Positions 6,887-15,386 are shown, numbered from the stretch's first letter. The stretch: DNA of 23,853 bases from Dehalococcoidia bacterium (GCA_030615655.1 JAUWYU010000006.1:1-23853); one strand, 5' to 3'. Numbers and translations are program-made. Notes: generated by a model not told the origin, from the letters alone.

Positions 6887-8557
6887 GTGGGCAAGAATGG
6901 ATTATACCAGGGCGCCGGCTTATTTCTGCTAGGGCTGCCGCTGATAGTGCTTTCTATTATCCCGACAGGATGCGGCGACCAGATATCCGGGCAGGTAGAA
7001 GATGATTCAGGGCCATTTTATGAAGACCGTGTGGTCACCGTGCGCTTTGTCATGGCGGAGGAGGACTGGGAGTTCATGCAGAGAAACGCAATGGCGGAGC
7101 AATACGCCAAGGCAGACCTGTGGTACGACGGAGAGCTTATACAGGACGTAGCCCTAAGGCCTAAGGGAAACTCCTCACTTATGACGACATCTGGCAGCGG
7201 TTCCATCAGATTCAGCCTGAAAGCCGACCTGAATTTCTTTAACTCGGCCCGTAATCTGGACGGGGTCAAGAAGTTGAATTTTAATAACGGCTTCAGCGAT
7301 CCGACATTTATCCGCGAGGTCCTGGCTTATGACGTGTTTGCGCAAATGGATATCCCCACGCCGCGTACTTCCTTCGTTGATTTGTGGGTCAATGATACCC
7401 ACCTCGGCCTGTATACCATGGTGGAACAGATTGACCAGACTTTTCTGCGGGAGCACTTTGCCGACGGCACCGGTAATCTATACAAGCCGGTAATGCCGGC
7501 GGCTTACCTGAACTGGACCGAGGCAGACATAGAGGAGTCACCAGCCGGGCAGAGTGATGCCAGCAATCTGGACGTCAATCTGGGGGGCGGCAAGCTGAGC
7601 GAGATAATGCAGGCCCTCGGGCAGGAGGGAATAACGGAAGAAGAGGTTACTGCTCCGAGAGGCCTTCAGGGGCTACCGGGGGGTATGATGCTACCGGAAG
7701 GTATGGAGCTACCGGAAGGATTTGCACCACCAGAAGGATTGCCGCCACAAGATATGATGCGTCCGGGGGGCATTATGCTACCAGGCCGGCAGGGCAACTT
7801 CCTTGAGCAGATGGGACTGAAGACGAATGAGAACAAGCCGAACCACACCGACCTGTTCCGCCTGCTCGATATTCTGAACAACGAACCTGATGAGACGTTC
7901 CCTGAAGAAATTGAGAAAGTGCTGGATGTAGACCAGGTGCTGCGATACCTGGCCGTGTCCACGGTCCTGGTGCACCTGGATAACTACACAGGAATATTCG
8001 GGCATAACTATTATCTCTATGAAGTCGACGGCAAGTTCACCATCATACCCTGGGACTTGAACATGGCTTTCGGTACATTTAACGCGGGACTTGACCGCGA
8101 GGGTATCATCAACTTCTTAATCGACGAACCCACGGCAGGACCGGTGGCTGAGCGTCCACTTGTCTACCGGCTATTATCCATACCTTCCTGCCTGGAAACC
8201 TATCACGGGTATCTCTCGGAACTAATAAACGATCCATTTTCATATGATGTAATGGAGGCAAAGATTAAGGAACTCGCCGATATGATACGTCCGTATGTTG
8301 AAGCCGACACACTGAAGTTTTTTTCCACCAGAGACTTCGAGACGAATCTCAGGGAAGGCATCAGACCCAGGAGAGCGGTACCCGGAATGCAACTATCCAT
8401 CGGCCTGAAAGCCTTTGTGCGGGAGCGCAGCGAATCTATCCGCCAGCAGCTCGACGGGGAGCGGGCGAGCACCAATAACGGCAAGGGCAATGAAGGCAGC
8501 ATGCGGATACCCGGCTTTGGAAATCTAAGGCCAGAGTTTTTCCCACCACCCAGATAG
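6887..8557 (+). CDS. CotH kinase family lipoprotein (first copy)
   Basis: A 556-residue protein starting at GTG 6887, chosen because a signal peptide follows directly (hydrophobic residues 10-25, then Cys29 in IIPTGC, a near-consensus lipobox). A weak SD (AGGGA) lies 13 bases upstream. It should be a membrane-anchored exported lipoprotein. CotH proteins are atypical protein kinases; the Bacillus spore-coat member phosphorylates other coat proteins. Kinase-like marks are Lys93 (RPKGNSS), Glu180 (GLYTMVEQ), Asp365-Asn366 (HLDNYTG) and Asp390 (IIPWDLNMAFG), which fit the ATP/metal-binding and catalytic residues. Residues about 258-303 form a Gly/Pro/Met-rich linker. It is the first gene of a cluster with a second CotH copy, a VTC-domain protein and a DUF4956 protein. 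The exported location is odd for an ATP-dependent kinase; the substrate and phosphate donor are unknown. Confidence 0.9.
   Translation: MGKNGLYQGAGLFLLGLPLIVLSIIPTGCGDQISGQVEDDSGPFYEDRVVTVRFVMAEEDWEFMQRNAMAEQYAKADLWYDGELIQDVALRPKGNSSLMTTSGSGSIRFSLKADLNFFNSARNLDGVKKLNFNNGFSDPTFIREVLAYDVFAQMDIPTPRTSFVDLWVNDTHLGLYTMVEQIDQTFLREHFADGTGNLYKPVMPAAYLNWTEADIEESPAGQSDASNLDVNLGGGKLSEIMQALGQEGITEEEVTAPRGLQGLPGGMMLPEGMELPEGFAPPEGLPPQDMMRPGGIMLPGRQGNFLEQMGLKTNENKPNHTDLFRLLDILNNEPDETFPEEIEKVLDVDQVLRYLAVSTVLVHLDNYTGIFGHNYYLYEVDGKFTIIPWDLNMAFGTFNAGLDREGIINFLIDEPTAGPVAERPLVYRLLSIPSCLETYHGYLSELINDPFSYDVMEAKIKELADMIRPYVEADTLKFFSTRDFETNLREGIRPRRAVPGMQLSIGLKAFVRERSESIRQQLDGERASTNNGKGNEGSMRIPGFGNLRPEFFPPPR
7661..7794 (+). 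repeat. In-gene imperfect repeats encoding LPEGM-like units
   Basis: The codons in this stretch of the first CotH gene encode repeated short units of the type LPGGM, LPEGM, LPEGF, PPEGL and LPGRQ. The DNA repeat CTACCGGAAGG occurs in the middle. The second CotH gene has only a short unrelated linker here. It is probably a flexible, expandable linker between two parts of the kinase domain. Confidence 0.75.
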
Positions 8558-8706
8558 TACAATTTGCCGTAAGGGAACCGACACAGGGCAGGCAGCTATG
8601 GTGAATATAAATCAAGGCAAAAAGCCGTACAATCAGGCTCCAAACGGCACATTATTTGTATTTCAACCGCATTTTTGATAATCTTTTAACATTATACTTC
8701 TATCGT

Positions 8707-8734
8707 TTGACTATATTAGCTATCCGCGTAATAC
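8707..8734 (+). promoter_or_regulatory. Candidate promoter for the second CotH gene
   Basis: TTGACT (8707-8712) and TAATAC (8729-8734) are separated by 16 bases and lie 29 bases before the chosen ATG at 8764. The whole 8660-8760 stretch is AT-rich, unlike the flanking genes. It suggests that the second CotH gene, VTC and DUF4956 can be transcribed apart from the first CotH gene. The motif is only moderately close to consensus. Confidence 0.4.
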
Positions 8735-8763
8735 TCTATAGAATTTTTTTGTGTAGCGAAGTA

Positions 8764-10563
8764 ATGCGGGAAAAAAGCAAGGCAGTCCTAACGGTGCTAA
8801 TGGTCGTGATTGTCATGGCGACAGGTATATCGGGATGCACCAGTAGTTCATCCCGGAAAACCCAGGACAGTTCGATAAATCCGTTCTATACCGACCGCGT
8901 CGCTACAGTGCGCATCGTCATGACGGAAGAAGACTGGTCATTCTGCCAGACCAATGCTTTCGAGGAGCAGTACGTGCCGGCAGACTTCTGGTTTGAAGAC
9001 GAGTTGATACCCGACGTCGGGGTCAGGCCCAAGGGAAACTCGTCGCTGGGACAGGCCGTCGGCTGGGGGAGTCCCCGCATGCCGCTGGCGGTTGATTTCA
9101 ACATATTCAACCGGGTGCGTACGTTCCACGGAGTAAAGAAGGTCTTTCTCAACAACGGATGGAGCGACCCCACCCTCATCCGGGAGGTCGTTGCCTACGA
9201 GATATTCGCGAAGATGGATATTCCCACCCCACGCGCTTCCCTAATTGACCTGTGGGTAAACGATACCCATCTGGGGGTCTATACCATGGCCGAGATGGTC
9301 GACCAGGCATTCCTCCAGCGGCACTTCGAGGATGCCTCCGGCAACCTGTATAAACCCGAGTTAATGGTGGCAAGGCTGGACTGGACGGAGGAAGATGCCG
9401 ATAAGGATTTCTCCTCACCGTTCTTTCCCGAACAGCCCCACCATGACCCCGTCCTTTACACCAACATAGGCGGCGCCCCGCTGATTGACCTCCTGCGCGC
9501 ACTCAAACTGGAAGACCTTGTAAGTGCCTACGTACCCATTGCCCCGCTAGAGGGCAATTTGGCGCGCGGACTTCCGCCAATGAGAATGGCACGAAACTAC
9601 CTCGAGGCAATGGCCCTGAAAACCAATGAGAACAACCCGGATTACTCAGCCCTTTTCAAGTTCCTGGATGTCCTCAATAACGAACCCGACGAGACCTTCC
9701 CGGAGGAAATCGAGAAAGTACTGGATGTGGAAGGGGCACTAAAATTTATCGCGGTATCGGCGTGTATCCTACACCTGGACAACTACATCGGTATCGGCCA
9801 CAACAACTATCTATACGAGGTCAATGGTAAATTTCACGTCATTCCCTGGGATACGAACATGGCCTTCGGGACTTTTAACCTCGGCATAAGAAAGGACGGC
9901 CTTATCAACTACTACATCGACGAACCGACGGGCGGTCCCATGAGCAGATATCCCCTGGTAGACCGTCTGCTGTCCCACGAGCCCTACCTGGATAAATATC
10001 GCGGCTATATGGAAGAAATACTGGACGGGCCTTTTTCCCTCGACGTGGTCATACCACGAATCGACCAGCTTGCAGAGATGGTACGTCCGTATGCCGAGGC
10101 CGACACCGAGATGTTCTACGCCTTCGAGGACTGGGAACGATGCCTTACCGAAGACCTGAGACCACCCGACATATTCGAAGGCTGGATGGCCGGCGGACCT
10201 TCACCGCAGATGCCCTTCTTTATTCCCCTTGGCGAGAGTTCCTTCCTGCAAAAGAATTTTCAGGTGAACTCGCTGTGGGAACTGATGGGCCGAGAATTAA
10301 CACCCGACGACCTGGAGAAGCTGGAATCCGGTTTGTCAAAAAACACCTATGAGTTGTTCTTGCAGAACGTTTTTGGTCCTCTTATGGCACCACAACCACC
10401 CCGCCAGCCCGGGTTCGGGCCAAACTCCCTCGGCCTGAAAACCCTCATCATCAATCGGTATGAGTCGGTCCGGCAGCAGCTTGCCGGGGAGAGGCCCAGC
10501 GGCACCGGCTACAGTGGCGGTAACGGGGGCAGCATGTGGATGGTGGACTGGTTTAATTTCTAA
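8764..10563 (+). CDS. CotH kinase family lipoprotein (second copy)
   Basis: A 599-residue paralogue of the preceding gene. I start it at ATG 8764 (MREKSKAVLTVLMVVIVM...) rather than at the in-frame TTG 8656, because this gives a clean lipoprotein signal with Cys25 in a consensus lipobox (ISGC) and the upstream stretch is AT-rich leader. Kinase-like residues match the first copy: Lys90 (RPKGNSS), Glu177 (VYTMAEMVD), Asp339-Asn340 (HLDNYIG) and Asp363 (VIPWDTNMAFG). An 18-residue block beginning NNEPDETFPEE is identical in both proteins although its codons differ, which points to strong selection. Unlike the first copy, it has a longer insert near residues 470-550 and no LPEGM linker. Predicted location is the outer face of the cytoplasmic membrane. 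The target is unknown; a division of labour between the copies is possible. Confidence 0.9.
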   Translation: MREKSKAVLTVLMVVIVMATGISGCTSSSSRKTQDSSINPFYTDRVATVRIVMTEEDWSFCQTNAFEEQYVPADFWFEDELIPDVGVRPKGNSSLGQAVGWGSPRMPLAVDFNIFNRVRTFHGVKKVFLNNGWSDPTLIREVVAYEIFAKMDIPTPRASLIDLWVNDTHLGVYTMAEMVDQAFLQRHFEDASGNLYKPELMVARLDWTEEDADKDFSSPFFPEQPHHDPVLYTNIGGAPLIDLLRALKLEDLVSAYVPIAPLEGNLARGLPPMRMARNYLEAMALKTNENNPDYSALFKFLDVLNNEPDETFPEEIEKVLDVEGALKFIAVSACILHLDNYIGIGHNNYLYEVNGKFHVIPWDTNMAFGTFNLGIRKDGLINYYIDEPTGGPMSRYPLVDRLLSHEPYLDKYRGYMEEILDGPFSLDVVIPRIDQLAEMVRPYAEADTEMFYAFEDWERCLTEDLRPPDIFEGWMAGGPSPQMPFFIPLGESSFLQKNFQVNSLWELMGRELTPDDLEKLESGLSKNTYELFLQNVFGPLMAPQPPRQPGFGPNSLGLKTLIINRYESVRQQLAGERPSGTGYSGGNGGSMWMVDWFNF

Positions 10564-10586
10564 ACCCCCGGATAATGCTATATACC

Positions 10587-10603
10587 AGGAGGTAATCGAA
10601 ATA
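10587..10603 (+). promoter_or_regulatory. Strong Shine-Dalgarno followed by an ATA codon
   Basis: AGGAGGT at 10587-10593 is a near-perfect SD. Exactly eight bases after its core, in the VTC reading frame, stands ATA (10601-10603), where ATG would be expected. No ATG, GTG or TTG occurs in that frame between the SD and the conserved RFERKFYV block. A six-codon open frame (ATG 10575 to TAA 10595) ends over the SD. Confidence 0.65.
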
Positions 10604-11383
10604 GAAGCAGCCAATACATCAGTTGACGAGACAGCGACCAGTACGGTTACGCCAACGCAGAGGTTCGAACGAAAATTCTACGTGCTACCCAGGAACATCG
10701 GCTTCGCCTATACTTTTCTCAGGCAGGTCTGCCGTCCGGATAAAGAGTATCCGAAAGACCGAGTCTTCAGTCTGTACTTCGACACCCCCGACCTTGATGA
10801 ATACATGCGGTCGGCATCGGGCGACTTCAAGAAGGATAAAGTGCGCATCCGCTGGTACGGCGCTGTTACCGACCAGCAGGGGACGACTCCCGTGTTCCTA
10901 GAGCTTAAGAAAAGGGAGGGCTTTGCCAGCAGCAAGCAGCGCCAGAGGTTCTTAGTGCCGTCAGGACAGCTTCAGCCGGCAAATCTGGGCAGCGGGATTA
11001 TTGATAAAACGGTGCTCATCAATACATTAGCCAGGTTCGGCCATTTCCCGGAGAAATCGATAAGACCAATCATCCTGATATCCTACTGGCGCTACAGGTT
11101 TAATGAAATGCAGACCGGGGTGCGCGTATCTTTCGACCACGATATCAGCACCTCGGCGGTGGCCCCGGAACTGGGACGCCGGGAAAGAGAGATACATCTG
11201 CCGGGAGGCGTCATCGAGGTCAAGGGGCCGACCCTGGAATTACCCGTAACGCTCCGGCGGATGCGAGTACTGGATACCGACTGGAGTCGATACTCGAAGT
11301 ACGGCTATTGTATCGAAGCACACCTATCAGAGCCAGGGAGCGTGGCTCGTTTGTGGCCTTCGGGCAGAATGATGGAGACATAG
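10601..11383 (+). CDS. VTC-domain polyphosphate polymerase family protein
   Basis: About 260 residues if translation starts at ATA 10601 (strong SD, see that entry). In-frame ATG 10460 and GTG 10514 exist, but they lie inside the preceding CotH gene and encode a compositionally odd leader. The fold is a VTC/CYTH-like tunnel: RFERKFYV (21-28), SLYFDTPDLDEY, VRIRWYG (81-87), LELKKREG (100-107), VIEVKG (204-209) and YSKYGYCIE (from 231). Arg82, Arg84, Lys103, Glu206, Lys208 and Lys233 appear to match the phosphate- and metal-binding residues of yeast VTC4, which makes polyphosphate from ATP. The residue mapping is mine by eye. No signal peptide or membrane segment is seen, so it is cytoplasmic. 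The DUF4956 membrane protein follows 19 bases later and may be its membrane partner. Confidence 0.88.
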   Translation: MEAANTSVDETATSTVTPTQRFERKFYVLPRNIGFAYTFLRQVCRPDKEYPKDRVFSLYFDTPDLDEYMRSASGDFKKDKVRIRWYGAVTDQQGTTPVFLELKKREGFASSKQRQRFLVPSGQLQPANLGSGIIDKTVLINTLARFGHFPEKSIRPIILISYWRYRFNEMQTGVRVSFDHDISTSAVAPELGRREREIHLPGGVIEVKGPTLELPVTLRRMRVLDTDWSRYSKYGYCIEAHLSEPGSVARLWPSGRMMET

Positions 11384-11402
11384 ATAAAAAGGAGGACATG
11401 CT

Positions 11403-12071
11403 ATGGAAGGATTTTGGGAATATATCCAAGGTCTGCAATCCCCGGTTGAGCTCAATGAGGCTATCGTAGCCATCGGCTTTTCACTGATAGCCTCGATAGT
11501 TACATACCTGATGTACCAGCTGTTTTACGGGTCGAGGCATATCGGGGCCGGGGTGCACCGCACGTTTATCGTCGGCGGGCCGGCTATCACCGCGCTCTTC
11601 CTGGGCATCCAGGTGTCGATACCGCTCTCGCTGGGGCTGCTGGGGGCACTGTCTTTTGTCCGGTTCAGGACGCCGGTAAAAGACCCGGCAGAAATCGGGT
11701 TTCTCCTCCTGCTGATTGCTTCTTCGATTGGCGCCGCGACCAATAACTACCTGGTAACCGGCGTTCTATTTGTCCTTGTGTTTATATCCCTGGGCATTCA
11801 CTGGTTAACCCGCAACCGATTCAACCTGTTCGGGCGGGGGCACCTGATGATTTCCGTAGACCAGCCCTCCTACCCGGACCTGGAAGGAAAGCTGACTACT
11901 TTTCTCAAGGAGCGCCTGAGCGGCCTCAGGCTGGAGACCATGTCCATGCTGGAGGACCGCGTCAGTCTACACTACCAGTACCGACGCCGGACCGATTTCG
12001 ACTGGGCTGCCTTCACCGGCGACCTCAACCAAATGGCCGGAGCGGCCAAGGTCGAGGTATTTATCGGATAG
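11403..12071 (+). CDS. DUF4956 domain membrane protein
   Basis: A 222-residue protein. Three to four membrane segments occupy residues about 20-42, 55-85 and 98-136. The loop SLGLLGALSFVRFRTPVKDP is the family hallmark and carries conserved Arg and Lys. A soluble C-terminal domain (about 145-222) looks like a small alpha/beta domain, possibly ACT-like. The overall plan recalls MgtC-type proteins. AGGAGG lies before ATG 11403. Families of this type are often found beside VTC-domain and CotH genes, as here, but their biochemical role is not known to me. Given the neighbour, it could anchor the polyphosphate polymerase or pass its product through the membrane; this is inference only. The gene is the last of the cluster, and no convincing terminator is visible in the 62 bases before the convergent carB gene. 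Confidence 0.88.
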   Translation: MEGFWEYIQGLQSPVELNEAIVAIGFSLIASIVTYLMYQLFYGSRHIGAGVHRTFIVGGPAITALFLGIQVSIPLSLGLLGALSFVRFRTPVKDPAEIGFLLLLIASSIGAATNNYLVTGVLFVLVFISLGIHWLTRNRFNLFGRGHLMISVDQPSYPDLEGKLTTFLKERLSGLRLETMSMLEDRVSLHYQYRRRTDFDWAAFTGDLNQMAGAAKVEVFIG

Positions 12072-12133
12072 CAGAAGCTATGGCAAAGCCAGGGTTAAAA
12101 GTTAAAGGCTGATTACCTATCGCCAAAGGGGAG

Positions 12134-15100
12134 CTACTTGATATCGGCATGGTAGCTTTGCAGCGACTTCACTCCCGGCTCGTACTGACGATACTCGGCG
12201 ATGCCTTTAACAGCGGCTATAGCTGCCGCCAGCGTGGTTATGTAGGGCACCTTGTACTTTATGGCCGTTTTTCGTATATAAGAATCGTCGTACTGGCTCA
12301 GCTTGCCGCTCGGCGTATTGACGACCAACTGAATCTCACCATTCATGATAGCATCAACAATGTTGGGTCGGCCTTCATACATTTTCAGTATCAGCTCGGC
12401 ATCTATATCCTTACCAGCGAGGAATTCATGGGTGCCCTGAGTCGCCAGTATCTTAAAACCAAGGTCGGCGAACTGCCGGGCAACGTCATAAACGGCAGGC
12501 CTGTCCGCGGGCGAGACCGTTATCAACACCGTTCCTTCCGTCGGCAGGAACTGCCGCGCCGCCTGCTGCGCCTTGAAATAGGCCAGACCGAAAGCATCGG
12601 CGATGCCAAGCACCTCACCCGTGGAGCGCATCTCCGGGCCGAGTAACGGGTCGACTTCGGGCAGCATATTGAACGGGAAAACCGATTCCTTAACGCCGAA
12701 GTACGGTACCACCAGCGGTTTCAGGTTAAGGTCGCTCAGCCGCTTGCCCATCATCAACTGTGTGGCAATACGCGCCATGGAAACGTTGCAGACTTTCGAC
12801 ACAATCGGGACGGTGCGGGAAGCCCGAGGATTAGCTTCCAGCACGTAGACGGTATTATCGGCAATGGCGTACTGCATGTTCATCAGCCCGACCACGTTCA
12901 GCTCCCGGGCAATCTTCCTCGTGTAGGAATTAATGGTATCGATATGCTCCTGCGCCAGGCTTACGGGCGGGATGACGCAGGCGGAGTCGCCGGAATGTAT
13001 CCCCGCCAGCTCAATGTGCTGCATGACAGCCGGTACGAAGGCATCAGTGCCGTCGGCAATGGCGTCGGCTTCGGCTTCGATGGCGTTTTCCAAGAACTTA
13101 TCAATGAGGATGGGGCGGTCGGGGGTAACACCTACGGCCGCCGCGACGTATTCCCGGAGCATATCCTCGTCATAGACCACCTGCATGCCGCGGCCTCCGA
13201 GCACATAGGACGGCCGTACCATCAGGGGATAGCCTATCTGCCGGGCGACATCAAGGGCTTCATCCAGATTACTGGCCATGCCCGACGGGGGCATCGGTAT
13301 GCCTAATTCTTCCATTCTATGACGGAAGCGGTCTCTGTCTTCAGCAAGGTCAATGGACTCGGGTGAAGTCCCCAGAATTTTCACACCGGCCCCGGCCAGC
13401 TCATTGGCAATGTTGAGAGGCGTCTGGCCGCCGAACTGGACAATGACACCTTCCGGTTTTTCCTTTTCATAAATACTCAGTACGTCTTCCACGGTTAGAG
13501 GCTCGAAATACAGCTTATCCGAGGTATCATAATCAGTGGAAACGGTCTCCGGATTACAGTTGACCATTATCGTCTCGTAGCCCTCGTCACGCAGGGCAAA
13601 GGCAGCGTGCACACAGCAGTAATCAAACTCGATTCCCTGACCGATGCGGTTGGGGCCTCCGCCGAGAACCATCACCTTTTTGCGGTCGCTGGTTGATATT
13701 TTATCCGGGCCGTTATAGGTTGAGTAATAATAGGCGGCATTCTCAACGCCGCTTACCGGGACAGCGTCCCAAGCCTCTTTAACACCGAGGGAAAGTCGTT
13801 TCTGCCGTATCTCCTTCTCCGATACACCGAGCAGTTGGGAAAGATAGCGGTCGGCAAAGCCATCCTTTTTCGCCTGAACCAGCAATTCATCCGGCAACTG
13901 TTTGCCCCGATACTTCAATATTTCTTCCTCAAGCTCAACGAGCTCCCTCATCTGTTCGATAAACCAGGGTTTTATATAAGTTTTTTCGTAGAGCTCCTGT
14001 GTGCCAGCACCCTTGCGCAGGGCTTCGTACATAATGAACTGGCGCTCGCTGCCGGGTTCATTTAACATTGCCATGAGTTCATCAAGCGATTTACTATTGA
14101 AGTCCTTGGCGAAGCCTAAACCATATCTGCCGATTTCCAGGGAGCGGATGGCTTTTTGAAGCGCCTCTTTATAGTTCTTGCCGATGCTCATGGCCTCGCC
14201 GACGGCGCGCATCTGAGTCCCCAGCTTGTCCTCGGCATCCTTGAATTTCTCGAAAGCCCAGCGCGCAAACTTAACGACAACATAGTCGCCCCAGGGAGTG
14301 TATTTCTCAAGGGTGCCTTCGCGCCAGTAAGGAATCTCATCCATGGTAAGGCCACCGGCCAGCTTGGACGAGATGAGGGCGATGGGAAATCCCGTAGCCT
14401 TGGATGCCAGCGCCGACGAGCGCGAGGTCCGGGGATTGATTTCAATAACCACGACGCGGTCGGTTTTGGGGTCGTGGGCAAACTGAACGTTGGTGCCGCC
14501 GATTACCTTTATGGCTTCAACGATTCTATACGAGTACTCCTGCAGGCGGTTCTGGAGTTCCTGACTGATGGTCAGCATGGGAGCCGTGCAGTAGGAATCG
14601 CCGGTATGCACGCCCATAGCGTCGACGTTCTCGATAAAGCACACCGTAATCATCTGGTTTTTGGCATCGCGGACAACTTCAAGCTCCAGCTCTTCCCAGC
14701 CCAGCACGGACTCTTCAATAAGCACCTGACCGATGAGACTGGCGGCAATGCCACGGCTGGCTACGTTGCGCAATTCCTCTACGTTATAGACAAGACCGCC
14801 ACCGGTGCCACCCATACAGTAAGCAGGGCGCACCACCACGGGATAGCCAAGCTCGGAGGCCACCCTCTCGGCATCTTCAACGCTATAAACGGCCTCGCTG
14901 CGCGGCATCTCAATACCGAGTCGGTTCATGGTCTCCTTAAAGGCGATTCTGTCCTCGCCGCGAATGATGGTATCGACTTCAACGCCGATTACTTTGACGT
15001 TATATTTCTCCAGCACACCGGCCTGCGCCAACTCGGCACTGAGGTTGAGTCCGGTCTGCCCGCCAAGGTTCGGCAGTAAAGCATCCGGCCTTTCCTTTTC

Positions 15101-15334
15101 AATAATTTTCGTCATAGCCTCAAGGTCAAGCGGTTCGATATAGGTAACGTCAGCCATGCCGGGGTCGGTCATAATGGTGGCCGGGTTGGAATTGACCAGG
15201 ACGATTTCATAGCCAAGGCCACGGAGGGCTTTGCATGCCTGAGTACCGGAATAATCGAACTCGCACGCCTGCCCGATAACGATAGGCCCGGAGCCGATAA
15301 TCATTACCTTCCTGATATCATCCCTCTTAGGCAT
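12134..15334 (-). CDS. carB: Carbamoyl-phosphate synthase large subunit
   Basis: A 1066-residue protein. The start is ATG 15334; the TTG immediately upstream is in frame but too close to the SD-like AGGA. It has two homologous synthetase halves: the first begins RKVMIIGSGPIVIGQACEFDYSG and the second KKVMVLGGGPNRIGQGIEFDYCC (about residue 555). Each has an ATP-grasp domain (VRPAYCMGGTGGG; VRPSYVLGGRGMQVV). The C-terminal 130 residues are the MGS-like allosteric domain, ending in a helical tail. It makes carbamoyl phosphate from bicarbonate, ammonia (delivered by the small subunit) and two ATP, for arginine and pyrimidine synthesis. The small-subunit gene carA, usually adjacent, is not in the window. 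A promoter lies just upstream and a terminator separates it from recN, so it appears to be a single-gene unit here. Confidence 0.98.
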   Translation of the reverse strand: MPKRDDIRKVMIIGSGPIVIGQACEFDYSGTQACKALRGLGYEIVLVNSNPATIMTDPGMADVTYIEPLDLEAMTKIIEKERPDALLPNLGGQTGLNLSAELAQAGVLEKYNVKVIGVEVDTIIRGEDRIAFKETMNRLGIEMPRSEAVYSVEDAERVASELGYPVVVRPAYCMGGTGGGLVYNVEELRNVASRGIAASLIGQVLIEESVLGWEELELEVVRDAKNQMITVCFIENVDAMGVHTGDSYCTAPMLTISQELQNRLQEYSYRIVEAIKVIGGTNVQFAHDPKTDRVVVIEINPRTSRSSALASKATGFPIALISSKLAGGLTMDEIPYWREGTLEKYTPWGDYVVVKFARWAFEKFKDAEDKLGTQMRAVGEAMSIGKNYKEALQKAIRSLEIGRYGLGFAKDFNSKSLDELMAMLNEPGSERQFIMYEALRKGAGTQELYEKTYIKPWFIEQMRELVELEEEILKYRGKQLPDELLVQAKKDGFADRYLSQLLGVSEKEIRQKRLSLGVKEAWDAVPVSGVENAAYYYSTYNGPDKISTSDRKKVMVLGGGPNRIGQGIEFDYCCVHAAFALRDEGYETIMVNCNPETVSTDYDTSDKLYFEPLTVEDVLSIYEKEKPEGVIVQFGGQTPLNIANELAGAGVKILGTSPESIDLAEDRDRFRHRMEELGIPMPPSGMASNLDEALDVARQIGYPLMVRPSYVLGGRGMQVVYDEDMLREYVAAAVGVTPDRPILIDKFLENAIEAEADAIADGTDAFVPAVMQHIELAGIHSGDSACVIPPVSLAQEHIDTINSYTRKIARELNVVGLMNMQYAIADNTVYVLEANPRASRTVPIVSKVCNVSMARIATQLMMGKRLSDLNLKPLVVPYFGVKESVFPFNMLPEVDPLLGPEMRSTGEVLGIADAFGLAYFKAQQAARQFLPTEGTVLITVSPADRPAVYDVARQFADLGFKILATQGTHEFLAGKDIDAELILKMYEGRPNIVDAIMNGEIQLVVNTPSGKLSQYDDSYIRKTAIKYKVPYITTLAAAIAAVKGIAEYRQYEPGVKSLQSYHADIK

Positions 15335-15357
15335 CAATTCCTACCCTCCACCAGAGC

Positions 15358-15386
15358 ACTATATCAAACCGCAACCGGGTTGTCAG
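15358..15386 (-). promoter_or_regulatory. Promoter of carB
   Basis: On the minus strand CTGACA (15386-15381) and TATAGT (15363-15358) are separated by 17 bases, close to the sigma-70 consensus. The expected transcript start near 15351 leaves a leader of only about 17 bases containing the purine-rich SD. A second TATAAT on the same strand (15428-15423) lacks a good -35. Confidence 0.6.

Noticed and set aside
8620..8650. GCCGT...ACGGC inverted repeat after the first CotH gene
   Set aside because: It has a five-base stem with a 15-base loop and no T-run directly after; too weak for a terminator call.
8656..8763. N-terminal extension of the second CotH gene from a TTG codon
   Set aside because: It would place about 36 AT-rich-encoded residues before a clean lipoprotein signal peptide, which must be at the N-terminus.
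12072..12133. Possible bidirectional terminator between DUF4956 and carB genes
   Set aside because: Only 4-bp stems (TGGC/GCCA, AGCC/GGCT) with no T-run are present; this is not enough to call.
14156..15079. A 307-codon plus-strand open frame opposite carB
   Set aside because: It is antisense to highly conserved ATP-grasp sequence, and the translation is His/Gly/Asp-rich without family resemblance.
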